Assembly (NCBI GenBank): GCA_040223695.1
Contig: JAVKFU010000009.1
Span: 62,001 to 126,000 of the forward strand
Direction of reading: 5' to 3'
Origin: Deltaproteobacteria bacterium
Lineage (GTDB): Bacteria > Desulfobacterota_D > UBA1144 > Nemesobacterales > UBA2774
Length of the DNA: 64,000 nucleotides
Part shown: in pieces, positions 18,573 to 26,950 of the stretch
Numbering within the stretch: position 1 is the first letter of the stretch
Layout of the letters: each line of letters starts with the position of its first letter
Program-made: the position numbers and the translations under genes
Notes under the pieces: model-generated
Databases searched by the model: none
Told to the model about the DNA's origin: nothing
What the model saw: only the letters and a program-made list of their open reading frames with translations

Positions 18573-19333
18573 TGAATAAATTTTCGACTATCGCAAAAGC
18601 AATTGGAATAGAGCTGTGTATTCTGGCCCTGATAGGACTGGTGTTTCTATTTCAATTCAATAAGGCGAAAGGCGAGTTCGTGACCAAGACGAGGGCGATT
18701 TCCGAAACTATCGGTGACTTGGCAAGTGACTTTTATTCGGAGGAGGGCAAAGAGCCGACAAGCGGAGAATTCTATCATTTCCTTGATAAGAGACTGGGAA
18801 GAAAGAAATTATTCAACACGTTTGAGATAGCGCCTAAGTTCTTCAGTGTCGTTTTTAAAAAGGACGTTGAAAAGGGGCTGGACACCTATGGTTTATTCAT
18901 GAAGGAGTTTTATCCTGAAAGCGGATACACGGTTAAGGATAATAACGGGATTATATCGGTATCCGTGCCTTTTACTTCGCAGGCCGAAACGGAGCCGTTC
19001 GGTATAGTGAAAATAGATTCGGACACAAAGGCTATTTTAAAGAAAGTCCTTGCCGATAATTACCTTCTCTATGCGGCGATGCTGATAGTATTAAATAACC
19101 AGGCGTTTATTTTCTATCTCCTGATGGCGAGGAAAAAAAGAGAAGTCGTTTTCGAAAAGGGTTACCTCAAGGAGCATTCGATCGGCGCGCTCAAAATAAT
19201 GCATAAGGTGCTCGGCGATATAATCGACGATCATAAGACCGATCAGCAGTCGGATGGCAAGGTGAAAAAAAGGCAGGAATCCGGTAAAAATGTAATTTCA
19301 ATATCTGAGCTGGCTGAGAAAAGAAAGAAATGA
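18572..19333 (+). CDS. Membrane protein with extracytoplasmic sensor-like domain
   Basis: A 253 aa protein not matched to a named family. A hydrophobic segment at residues about 8-28 and a second at about 164-187 bracket roughly 130 residues that must lie outside the cytoplasm. The C-terminal 65 residues are cytoplasmic and strongly basic (KKREVVFEKG, KVKKRQESGK). The outer part looks like the single-loop sensory domains of chemoreceptors and kinases but has no output domain attached. Overlap with the XRE gene and with the following lipoprotein gene shows a tight three-gene operon, so it may signal to the regulator. Confidence 0.6.
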   Translation: MNKFSTIAKAIGIELCILALIGLVFLFQFNKAKGEFVTKTRAISETIGDLASDFYSEEGKEPTSGEFYHFLDKRLGRKKLFNTFEIAPKFFSVVFKKDVEKGLDTYGLFMKEFYPESGYTVKDNNGIISVSVPFTSQAETEPFGIVKIDSDTKAILKKVLADNYLLYAAMLIVLNNQAFIFYLLMARKKREVVFEKGYLKEHSIGALKIMHKVLGDIIDDHKTDQQSDGKVKKRQESGKNVISISELAEKRKK

Positions 19334-19716
19334 AAAAGTATATGGTCCTCATAGTTATAATGGTCTTGTCAGTCTGGGGATGCGCCAGCCCCGAGGGGAA
19401 TGGTACGGTTGAGCTTGACGGTCCCATACTGGAGAGTTTCGACAGGGAAGGAAACCTCGAATTCAACGGCGCGGTAATTAACGTCGGGGATGAGGCGGTA
19501 AGCTCGCTCTACGTGGTAATAGTGCTTAAAGACGAGAACGGAAATGTAATTGAAGCAAATTCGGTCTCCGTTTTTGGAGATGATCCGACCGCTTTGCTCT
19601 ATCCGTCCGAAAGGGTATTCTTCAGCTTGTCCGTAGCGTCCGACCCGAGCAGGGTATTTTCAAGAGAGGTCGAGATCTATTATGAAGACGGTACGGATGT
19701 TTCGCCTTCTTCCTAG
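19330..19716 (+). CDS. Small lipoprotein with FxLYD-like domain
   Basis: A 128 aa predicted lipoprotein: short basic start, hydrophobic core and lipobox SVWGC at residue 18. The remainder resembles the FxLYD beta-sandwich, with alternating strands such as NLEFNGAVINVGDEAVSSLY and VVIVLKDENGNVI. Its ATG overlaps the preceding stop (ATGA), making it the last gene of the XRE operon. Its function is unknown; an envelope-sensing or docking role is only an inference from the operon. Confidence 0.6.
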   Translation: MKKYMVLIVIMVLSVWGCASPEGNGTVELDGPILESFDREGNLEFNGAVINVGDEAVSSLYVVIVLKDENGNVIEANSVSVFGDDPTALLYPSERVFFSLSVASDPSRVFSREVEIYYEDGTDVSPSS

Positions 19717-19776
19717 AAACTTCTTGTTTTACTTTAAATTCCATTTAAATGCACCCGATTTCCCTGGGTAAAATTC

Positions 19777-19805
19777 TTGACATATAGGCTCTTAAGCGGT
19801 ACTTT
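19777..19805 (+). promoter_or_regulatory. Candidate promoter of the riboswitch-pilMNOPQ transcript
   Basis: TTGACA (19777-19782), 17-bp spacer, weak TACTTT (19800-19805). It ends 16 bp before the riboswitch fold begins, as expected for a leader promoter. Confidence 0.5.
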
Positions 19806-19821
19806 TCAATTTATGGTATAG

Positions 19822-19924
19822 GTTTTCCGGCAGATAAAGGGCAGACTACGCGAAAGTGTGGGACGCAAAACCGATGGCCCGGGGTGGATGAACCTGTGGC
19901 GGGAGGGTTGCCTGAGTTGAAACA
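19822..19924 (+). ncRNA. GEMM-I cyclic-di-GMP type riboswitch
   Basis: The leader contains the GEMM-I core: GGGCAGAC (19839-19846), a GAAA-capped stem (ACGCGAAAGTGT), then GGGACGCAAAACC, a second GC-rich arm, and GGGTTGCCTG closing on CAG upstream. The GGGC strand keeps G at the position where the cyclic GMP-AMP-selective Geobacter variants have A, which favours cyclic di-GMP. It lies about 265 nt before pilM on the same strand. The rest of the leader (19925-20187) has a small GCCGT/ACGGC hairpin (19967-19981) and a pyrimidine tract but no classic terminator, so the switching mechanism is not clear. Confidence 0.88.
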
Positions 19925-20187
19925 ATGATTACCGACTACCTTAATAAATCACTTTCAGATGATAACGCCGTTTTGTACGGCACCGCAAGCTCTTTCCACT
20001 CTTCCCTCTCTCTTTCAAAATTAATAGCTGCCCGGCATAAATTTATACATTAGTAGATATTGAATAAAATCAAGTATTTCAGTACGATAACATAAATGAT
20101 TAAAGGGCGGATTGATATGATTTAAAGTAACTATTGCAAATATTTTAAAAAAGTGGTTAAATTAGTATTGTAACTAAGGAGGATCAC

Positions 20188-21237
20188 TTGTTTTTACGTA
20201 GGAAAGGGCTTATAGGCCTAGATATCGGTTCCAATACTGTCAAGCTGGTGGAGCTTCAATCTACCAAATCCGGCTACCAGCTGAAGAATGTCGGACAGAC
20301 GGTTCTGCCCCGTCAGTCTATCGTAAACAAAGTTATTCAGAACCACGATGCCGTCGCTGAGGCCATATCCTCTCTGATAGACGACCTGAAGATTAAAACA
20401 AAGAACGTTGCGATTTCAATCTCCGGCCACTCCGTAATAATCAAAAAGGTGAGTCTGCCGAAAATGTCCGAAAGCGAGCTCAGGGAATCCATTCCCTGGG
20501 AACTTGAGCAATACCTGCCCCAGAGCATAGAGGATGTAAATTATGATTATCAGGTTATTCCAGGTGAGACGCCTGAGGGTAATATCGATGTTCTGATTGT
20601 GGCCGCAAAAAAGGACGTTACCAACTCCTACGTTTCGATTGTCAAAGAGGTCGGACTCAATCCGGTTGTTGTCGATGTGGATGTTTTCGCCCTGGAAAAT
20701 ATGTACGAAATAAATTACATGGAATCCGAGGACCTTGTCGCGCTGGTCAATATCGGGGCTTCGGTTACAAACATAAATATTCTAAAGGGCGGCGTCTCGA
20801 TCTTTACCCGCGACATAACAACCGGCGGAAATCAGTTTACTGAATGGATAATGAATGAATTGGGGCTCGAGTATGAGGAAGCAGAGAAGATGAAATTTAC
20901 TCCTCCGGAGGAGGAATCGTCTTCCGAGGTCGGCTCTCTAAGGCAGGATTTCATTGAATTGATAAGCGGGGAAATCAAGAGGACTCTCGAGTTCTTTTCT
21001 TCAACCTTATGGACTGGCAAAGTGAACAATATTTTGATCGGCGGAGGCTCATCGATGGTCCCGGGGTTGAAAGAAACCCTGGCCGACCTTAACGAGGCAA
21101 AGGTGGAGTTCATGAATCCTTTCAGGAGCGTCACTTACGACAAGGGTGATTTTGATCCAGAATATATAGAATCCATAGCGCCGATGATGAGCGTTGTTAT
21201 GGGCCTTGCTTCGAGAAAGCCGGGGGATAAGCAATGA
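20188..21237 (+). CDS. pilM: Type IV pilus alignment protein PilM (TTG start)
   Basis: Actin-like cytoplasmic ATPase-fold protein that binds the PilN tail at the inner membrane. The 349 aa sequence begins MFLRRKGLIGLDIGSNTVKL, with the phosphate-1 loop at residues about 9-16, and has LIGGGSSMVPGL near residue 283. The start codon is TTG, set by aaggagg five bases upstream. It heads pilMNOPQ and overlaps pilN by 4 bp. Expression is expected to follow the riboswitch in the leader. Confidence 0.93.
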   Translation: MFLRRKGLIGLDIGSNTVKLVELQSTKSGYQLKNVGQTVLPRQSIVNKVIQNHDAVAEAISSLIDDLKIKTKNVAISISGHSVIIKKVSLPKMSESELRESIPWELEQYLPQSIEDVNYDYQVIPGETPEGNIDVLIVAAKKDVTNSYVSIVKEVGLNPVVVDVDVFALENMYEINYMESEDLVALVNIGASVTNINILKGGVSIFTRDITTGGNQFTEWIMNELGLEYEEAEKMKFTPPEEESSSEVGSLRQDFIELISGEIKRTLEFFSSTLWTGKVNNILIGGGSSMVPGLKETLADLNEAKVEFMNPFRSVTYDKGDFDPEYIESIAPMMSVVMGLASRKPGDKQ

Positions 21238-21830
21238 TAAGAGTAAACCTCATCCCCACACCGGAAAAAAGAGAGGTAAAAGGGTATGGAGAGCTCCTTA
21301 TAGGGACTTGCGTGATTATTGCTTTATTCGCCGTCATAGCGACTCTTCATATTCTCCAGAATAAGAAGATAGAGGATTTAAACACGCAAATAAGAGTGGG
21401 GGAAAACCGGATCAAGGAGCTTGAGGTTATAAAAAAGAAAGTGGATGATTTCAAGGCGAAAAACGCTGAGCTTAACAGAAGAATTGAAATTATAAATGTA
21501 CTGGAAAAAAATCGTACCGGACCTTTATACGTCATGGATGCCCTCGCAGGCGCCATACCGAACAAGGCATGGATCGACGAGTTCTCCGAAAAGGGGCAGC
21601 AGGCGAAGCTAATCGGCGTGGCGGATAACGAGTTTACCGTCGCGGACTTTATGCAGGCGCTTCAGATCTCACCTTTTTTTAAAGGTGTGGAGCTCGGAGT
21701 AATAAAGAAAGCGGAGATAAGAAAACAGAATCTTAGAAGTTTCGTTATCGATACCAGGCTTGACTATGCGGGTAATAAAAAAAGCCCGGCAGACGAGGAA
21801 GAAGTCGATAATCAGGCGCAAAGCCCTTAG
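21234..21830 (+). CDS. pilN: Type IV pilus alignment protein PilN
   Basis: Bitopic inner-membrane protein of 198 aa. The conserved N-terminal tail MIRVNLIPTPEKRE docks on PilM; one membrane helix follows (about 22-43), then a coiled coil (45-90) and a ferredoxin-like periplasmic domain. The C-terminal 20 residues are polar. The ATG overlaps the pilM stop, and pilO begins 23 bp later. Confidence 0.93.
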   Translation: MIRVNLIPTPEKREVKGYGELLIGTCVIIALFAVIATLHILQNKKIEDLNTQIRVGENRIKELEVIKKKVDDFKAKNAELNRRIEIINVLEKNRTGPLYVMDALAGAIPNKAWIDEFSEKGQQAKLIGVADNEFTVADFMQALQISPFFKGVELGVIKKAEIRKQNLRSFVIDTRLDYAGNKKSPADEEEVDNQAQSP

Positions 21831-21853
21831 GCAAAGAAGGTGAATGAGAGACA

Positions 21854-22453
21854 ATGGATTTCTTAAATGATATTGCCGAAAGAATTAATGAACAGTCCCT
21901 GCAAAATAAAATCGGGATTCTGATAGCGATTGTCGTAGTTATATCAGCGGTCTATTGGTATTTCTTCTGGTCTCCTAAGGCCGAGGAAATAACACGGGCC
22001 GAAGGGAGGCTGAGACAGGTACAGAATAAGGTCAGGGAATATGAAGCTATCGCCGCCGAGCTGCCGAAATTTGAAAAGGAATTCGAACGCCTGAACAGGG
22101 AATTTAAACTGGTAGCGCGGAAGCTTCCAAAGGAGAAGGAAATACCGACTTTGATAGACAGCGTATATTCGGAGATATCGGCCTCGAATCTGGATTCAAT
22201 CATTTTCGCTCCCCAGGGGCAGGTCACAAGAGAAATTTACGCCGAAATTCCTGTACAGATGGAAGTAATAGGGTCTTACTATAATCTGGCTGACTTTTTT
22301 GACCGCATATCGAGGCTGCCGAGAATCGTTAACGTAAGAAACCTGGAGCTGACCCGAAATAATGTTAACGGGGGCAAGGTCTTACTCAATGCCAAGTTCA
22401 ATGTAGTAACTTTCAGGTTATTACCTCAGCCCCCCGTGGCGCCGAAAAAATGA
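21854..22453 (+). CDS. pilO: Type IV pilus alignment protein PilO
   Basis: Bitopic partner of PilN, 199 aa. A membrane helix covers residues about 19-38 (IGILIAIVVVISAVYWYFFW), a coiled coil about 45-95, and a periplasmic PilO domain the rest, including the PilO-type segment VIGSYYNLADFFDRISRLPR. The stop overlaps the pilP start. Confidence 0.93.
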   Translation: MDFLNDIAERINEQSLQNKIGILIAIVVVISAVYWYFFWSPKAEEITRAEGRLRQVQNKVREYEAIAAELPKFEKEFERLNREFKLVARKLPKEKEIPTLIDSVYSEISASNLDSIIFAPQGQVTREIYAEIPVQMEVIGSYYNLADFFDRISRLPRIVNVRNLELTRNNVNGGKVLLNAKFNVVTFRLLPQPPVAPKK

Positions 22454-23169
22454 AAAGCAAAGGGAATGCGCAAAGGAAAATAGCGGTTGGACGACAAATG
22501 AGAAATATTTTGAAAGGAAAGGGGAAATTAATTGGCGGGTTCCTTATCTTGTCGATAGTGGCTCTCTGTCCGATTCGTGGTCTTTATTCTCAGGAGGCGG
22601 GAGTAGATGTCGATGACGACACGGTTTCTGAGGGCTATGAGGTAATCAAAAAAGCGCGTAATAATAAAAATGAAATATCTGATGAAGCGGGCGGTGAAGA
22701 TGTTCGGGATGAAAATCCGCCTGCCCCTGAAAACCCGAATGCAACACAGGGTGATTCGAGCGACGCGCAGCTCCCCGGAAGGGGTGATTCGCTGGCCGCT
22801 CAGGAGAAACCGCCCTATGACTCGGCGGGAAAGCGCGATCCTTTCAAGCCGTTTTTAAAATTGGTGGCCACGCCTGTCGGGCCTTCGCCCGTAGTGCGTC
22901 CTCCGATCCAGAGATACTCGCTGGATCAATTCAGAATCTCCGGCATCGTGTGGATAGGAGGAAACCCCCAGGCAATGGTAGTCGACCCTGAGGAGAATAC
23001 TTACTTTCTCGGGGTGGGAGACAAGATCGGAAACAACGAAGGCGTCATATTGGAGGTCAGAGATACGGGACTGCTCGTTCAGGAGACGGCCAGATTTGAA
23101 AATGTGTACGGAGAAGTGAAGGTAGAAGTGAAGGAGTCGGTTTTGGCGTTTCAAGATGATGAAGAGTGA
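22450..23169 (+). CDS. pilP: Pilus assembly protein PilP
   Basis: Periplasmic linker between PilNO and the PilQ secretin, 239 aa. A hydrophobic segment lies at residues about 30-48 (GGFLILSIVALCPIRGLYS); no lipobox cysteine is at its end, unlike many PilP. An acidic, Pro/Asn-rich linker (50-120) leads to the PilP domain, which begins with the family hallmark KRDPFKPF and contains QFRISGIVWI. The start overlaps the pilO stop by 4 bp. Confidence 0.88.
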   Translation: MKSKGNAQRKIAVGRQMRNILKGKGKLIGGFLILSIVALCPIRGLYSQEAGVDVDDDTVSEGYEVIKKARNNKNEISDEAGGEDVRDENPPAPENPNATQGDSSDAQLPGRGDSLAAQEKPPYDSAGKRDPFKPFLKLVATPVGPSPVVRPPIQRYSLDQFRISGIVWIGGNPQAMVVDPEENTYFLGVGDKIGNNEGVILEVRDTGLLVQETARFENVYGEVKVEVKESVLAFQDDEE

Positions 23170-23219
23170 ATAGCGGAATTAATATAAAGGAGGATTATTA
23201 AGTTAAGGAGGATGGTTTT

Positions 23220-25139
23220 ATGAGATTCCTGTTCAACCCGGTGATTTTGCTCGCGGCCTGTTTCCTGTTCTCAGGAACATGGGCTCAGGGCAAGATGCAT
23301 CTTGAGATAAACGATTACAGCGAAACAGAGATTCAGCCGGCCGGCCCTGGTTCGGGAAATGAAACGGAACTCATGCAAATCGCTCAGGCCCAGACCGGCA
23401 CCTCGGGCGTATACCCGGATTACGGGAACAGGCCTAATCCCTCGGACGGATTCAATTCCGTTGAAAGCATAGGGTTCGAGGTCCAGCGGGGTATGGGGAT
23501 AGTATCGATCGGTACTTCCATGCCGGTACAGTTTGAAAGGCTTACGGATGAAGAAAAAAAAGTAAGCCTGAAAATTATGAATGTCATACTTGCCGATAAA
23601 TTCCAGGTCTCCAGAGATGTGAGTGATTTCGACAGTCCGATTAATTTCATTTCGTCTTTCAGGGATCCGATTAAACCGAATGACGTTATATTGGTGATCG
23701 AGCTCAAGGAAGAAGAAGTTCCGGTCGAAATGGGGCAGGATGGAAATCTGATTACCCTGAATTTCGGCGAGATCCGTAAAATGGCTGATGAAATCCAGGG
23801 GGATAGAGAAGTCGAGGTCGCGGTCAAGCCTGAAGACCTTTACGCTTTTGATTTCAGACTTACAACAATGCCCGGAGCGACCAAGACATACAAGGGACAG
23901 CTGGTTTCCTTTGATTTTAAGGATGCAGATATAAGGGATGTTTTGAGGATCATAGCCGATATAAGCGGTTTCAATATGATTATTGCCAGAAACGTCACAG
24001 GGACGGTTACTTTAAAATTAACGAATATACCGTGGGACCAGGCGCTTGACGTGATTTTGGAAGACGCCGGTCTCGGGGCTTTCCTTGACGGGAATGTAAT
24101 GAGAATAGCGCCGCTCGGAACCCTCCAGGCAAGACAGCAGGCGGTACAAAGGGCGGCTCAGACCAACGAGCAGCTTGAGCCGCTGATAACGAAGCAGGTT
24201 TTCGTTAACTACGCGACCGCCGCGGAGTTGATTCCGCTTGTGGAGCCCCTTTTAAGTCCGAGGGGGGAGATAAGAGTGGATGTTCGTACGAACAGCATAT
24301 TGATCAACGACACCGGAATAAGAGTGAGGCAGATTGAGGATCTGGTCGGGGACCTCGATACCAGGACGCCGCAGGTTTTAATCGAGTCCCGCATAGTTCA
24401 GGCGACCCTCAATTTCACTCGCGACCTCGGTGTGCAGTGGGGTTTTAATTACCGCGCGTCCGCGGCTACCGGAAATCCTACCGGAGCGACGTTTCCATCG
24501 AGTGTGGAAGTCGGAGGAACTTCGGTCGGCGCCCCTTTCGGCACCACCGGCGACAATTTTATTATAGACCTGCCTGCCGCCGCGAGTACCGGCGCGGGAG
24601 GAGTTCTGGGAATCGTCCTCGGAAGCCTCACAGGCGCGTATGATCTCGACCTCAGGCTCTCGGCTCTTGAGTCCAGAGGCGACGGAAGGGTGCTGTCTTC
24701 GCCCAAGGTTTTAACCCTCGACAATACGCCCGCGAGAATAGAGCAGGGCGTATCGATTCCCTTTCTGAGCGTCTCCGCTGCGGGTACTCAAACGCAGTTT
24801 GTGGATGCCACGTTAAGGTTGTCCGTCACGCCTCAGGTCACGAACGATAACAGGATATTGATGGAGATAGTGGTTACGGACAACGCCCCCGACCCGGCGG
24901 TTACGGGGGCCGGAGGGCAGCCGAGCATCAGAAGAAACGAGGCCACGACTCAGGTCCTCGCCAGCGACGGCGAGACGATTGTGATCGGAGGAATTTTTAC
25001 GCGAAGGATAAACGATACCAACGACAGTCTGCCGTGGTTTTCGAGACTGCCTCTCTTCGGCTGGCTGTTTCAGAGGAATTTAACCAATGATGAGAGGAGG
25101 GAGCTTATAGTTTTCATAACTCCCAGAATTATCAGATAG
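23220..25139 (+). CDS. pilQ: Type IV pilus secretin PilQ
   Basis: Outer-membrane pore for the pilus, 639 aa. Signal peptide to about residue 23, a divergent N-terminal region, then the secretin/TonB short domain (KDADIRDVLRIIADISGFN, about 240), an N1 domain with LVGDLDTRTPQVLIESRI, and the secretin barrel with VPFLS-like and GETIVIGGIF motifs, ending DERRELIVFITPRII. Two Gly/Thr-rich stretches (about 410-470) are the gate and lip loops. Only one AMIN-like region is evident, fewer than in some proteobacteria. An aaggagg site precedes the ATG. Confidence 0.94.
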   Translation: MRFLFNPVILLAACFLFSGTWAQGKMHLEINDYSETEIQPAGPGSGNETELMQIAQAQTGTSGVYPDYGNRPNPSDGFNSVESIGFEVQRGMGIVSIGTSMPVQFERLTDEEKKVSLKIMNVILADKFQVSRDVSDFDSPINFISSFRDPIKPNDVILVIELKEEEVPVEMGQDGNLITLNFGEIRKMADEIQGDREVEVAVKPEDLYAFDFRLTTMPGATKTYKGQLVSFDFKDADIRDVLRIIADISGFNMIIARNVTGTVTLKLTNIPWDQALDVILEDAGLGAFLDGNVMRIAPLGTLQARQQAVQRAAQTNEQLEPLITKQVFVNYATAAELIPLVEPLLSPRGEIRVDVRTNSILINDTGIRVRQIEDLVGDLDTRTPQVLIESRIVQATLNFTRDLGVQWGFNYRASAATGNPTGATFPSSVEVGGTSVGAPFGTTGDNFIIDLPAAASTGAGGVLGIVLGSLTGAYDLDLRLSALESRGDGRVLSSPKVLTLDNTPARIEQGVSIPFLSVSAAGTQTQFVDATLRLSVTPQVTNDNRILMEIVVTDNAPDPAVTGAGGQPSIRRNEATTQVLASDGETIVIGGIFTRRINDTNDSLPWFSRLPLFGWLFQRNLTNDERRELIVFITPRIIR

Positions 25140-25174
25140 AAGCTGATAAAGATTAATAGTAGGAGGATGATCTG

Positions 25175-25732
25175 ATGAATAGAAAACTTATAGGGAAAGT
25201 ATTATTCCCGTCTCTTGTTGCCGGAGTTCTTCTGGCAGGGATAATCGCGCTCAGTTGCGGAGGCGCCAACCCGGCGTTCGCCCCGTTCGGCTCGACCGTG
25301 GAAATCCTCGATCCGCCCGGTGATACTACAATCCCCGACAATTCGCTCACAACACGGCTGGTCCAGGCTCAGGTTTTAGGTCCCGATGGAGAGCCTCTTA
25401 ATGATGTACGGGTTATATGGATCGCCTCCTTTGCAGGTCAAAATGACTTCGTAGTTGACACTAACGGAGACGGCGTGAGCGACGCCAGAGCGGTTCAACT
25501 CGTAAACGATAAGGCCTGTTCGCCCCAACGATGCTCTTCTACTCCCATAACTGAATGGTTCAGCATGGGGGCTTTTGTGGATTCCCCGTTTGATATTCTT
25601 ACCGATAATAGAGGAATAGCTTTCGTAATAATATTATTAAGCGGAGAAGATATTATCAATCCTGCTTTTCTGGAGGCATCGACGGACAGCGGCTCTGTGG
25701 ATGTAGTCGAGTTTTCGGTGAATGCTAATTAG
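25175..25732 (+). CDS. Lipoprotein with Ig-like domain, downstream of pilQ
   Basis: A 185 aa predicted lipoprotein: hydrophobic leader ending in LSC at residue 28. The rest looks like one bacterial Ig-like fold (residues about 60-110, VQAQVLGPDGEPLNDVRVIW), interrupted by an Asp-rich DTNGDGVSDAR segment typical of calcium binding, and a short insertion with three cysteines. It begins 35 bp after pilQ behind aggagg, so it likely belongs to the same transcript. A role at the pilus or secretin is inferred from position only. Confidence 0.65.
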   Translation: MNRKLIGKVLFPSLVAGVLLAGIIALSCGGANPAFAPFGSTVEILDPPGDTTIPDNSLTTRLVQAQVLGPDGEPLNDVRVIWIASFAGQNDFVVDTNGDGVSDARAVQLVNDKACSPQRCSSTPITEWFSMGAFVDSPFDILTDNRGIAFVIILLSGEDIINPAFLEASTDSGSVDVVEFSVNAN

Positions 25733-25768
25733 TCGCATCAATTTTCGATTAAGGAGGGATGGTTTTTC

Positions 25769-26635
25769 ATGGATATAAAACGAATTCTGACAAACAAACC
25801 TTTTAGACGGTTTTCTGCCCTTTTGTTTGTTGCACTGATCATGGTACTTCAACATTCCTGTAATGATAGTCTGGATAACAATAAGGTGTCGGATAAGCCC
25901 ATAAACACGGCCATAATCGGTATAAGCGGCAATCCGGGGGCGCTTTTTGGAAACGCCTGCGACGAATCGGTTATACAGGTCAACACGGAGCTTGTCCCGG
26001 ACGGCACGCCTATCGATTTCGAAATTACATTCTCGAACGACCTGCCCCCTGTATTAAGGGGCTGTCTTTTCGGCGGAAGTTTAACAGTCGAGGGGGGCGT
26101 GGCATTTGTGAATTACCTTTCCGGAGTTCTCATTGGTATAAATGAGCTTGCAACGGTGAACATTGCGGTAACGGTAAGACCCATAGACGGCGATGAGGAG
26201 AGTGATTTCATTACCATTACACTCGAGGGTGTGGGGATAATTCCGCCTGACAATCAGGATATCACTGTTCCGAATCCCATGGATGCGGAAGCTCAGGATA
26301 TATTTTTGACCCTAATCTTCAATACAATCGGGATTAAACCGGGGACTCTAGCTGAGGTATCGCTGAGCAACCCGGATATCGGATTATTTAACGGAGGGTT
26401 TGCAGTTGTTGAAGTCCCGGTATCGGGAAGCGTTGAGGCCGGGGAGTTTGTTGTTCAGTATAACCCCGCAAGAGCCGGCGGAACTCAAATAATGACCGCA
26501 AGGATATTTCTCGAAGTTCCCCCAGAGCTTGCTGCATTCTGTCCTATACCTCCGCCTGAAGATTTAGTTATAGAAGCTACGGTTGTCATCACTCAGTCAG
26601 TTGAGGAGGAGACTCCGCCGACACCCGGACCATAA
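25769..26635 (+). CDS. Lipoprotein with repeated beta-sandwich domains, last gene of pil operon
   Basis: A 288 aa predicted lipoprotein with lipobox QHSC (Cys at residue 30). Two segments look like Ig or invasin/intimin-type sandwiches, about 45-145 and 165-280, rich in Val, Thr and Gly; a proline tail ends the protein. ggaggg precedes the ATG and the gap from the previous gene is 36 bp. I do not recognise a named family. It may be a surface or pilus-associated adhesin-like subunit. Confidence 0.62.
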   Translation: MDIKRILTNKPFRRFSALLFVALIMVLQHSCNDSLDNNKVSDKPINTAIIGISGNPGALFGNACDESVIQVNTELVPDGTPIDFEITFSNDLPPVLRGCLFGGSLTVEGGVAFVNYLSGVLIGINELATVNIAVTVRPIDGDEESDFITITLEGVGIIPPDNQDITVPNPMDAEAQDIFLTLIFNTIGIKPGTLAEVSLSNPDIGLFNGGFAVVEVPVSGSVEAGEFVVQYNPARAGGTQIMTARIFLEVPPELAAFCPIPPPEDLVIEATVVITQSVEEETPPTPGP

Positions 26636-26711
26636 TGTTGCTTAAATGTTCGGTGCTAGTTTGGTGTGAACGGAAATATTTAATGAAAATTATTTAACGA
26701 CGAAATAATAC

Positions 26712-26765
26712 CTTCTATCCCGTATATCTTTGATCCTCCTTTTTTCGGAATATGCGGGATAGAAG
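26712..26765. repeat. Long 16-bp inverted repeat between pil and mutase operons
   Basis: CTTCTATCCCGTATAT (26712-26727) pairs with ATATGCGGGATAGAAG (26750-26765) with one G-T wobble, around a 22-nt loop. On the plus strand it is followed by CTTTCTCC, which is not a good T run. It may terminate the pil operon or be a stable processed RNA end. The rest of 26636-26950 shows no gene. Confidence 0.6.
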
Positions 26766-26950
26766 CTTTCTCCGGCTAACCCCAAGTTTCTTCTCCCCTG
26801 TTTATTTTGTATCCCGGTCTCGATTTTCTTCCCCGTTTATCAAATAACTGTTTAAATCCACCCGGAATTTTAGTACTATTTATAATGAGGGCCGTAAATT
26901 TATATATGGTTCTTGAAAAATCACCGAATTCCATAGGGTCGGAGGCACGG

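Noticed and set aside
19822-19924. Cyclic GMP-AMP-selective variant of the GEMM riboswitch, as found before pil genes in Geobacter
   Set aside because: The discriminating position in the GGGC strand is G, not A, so cyclic di-GMP is the more likely ligand; only binding data could settle it.
26636-26950. Cobalamin riboswitch ahead of the B12-dependent mutase
   Set aside because: No B12-box or other conserved cobalamin riboswitch core is visible; only a long simple hairpin is found.
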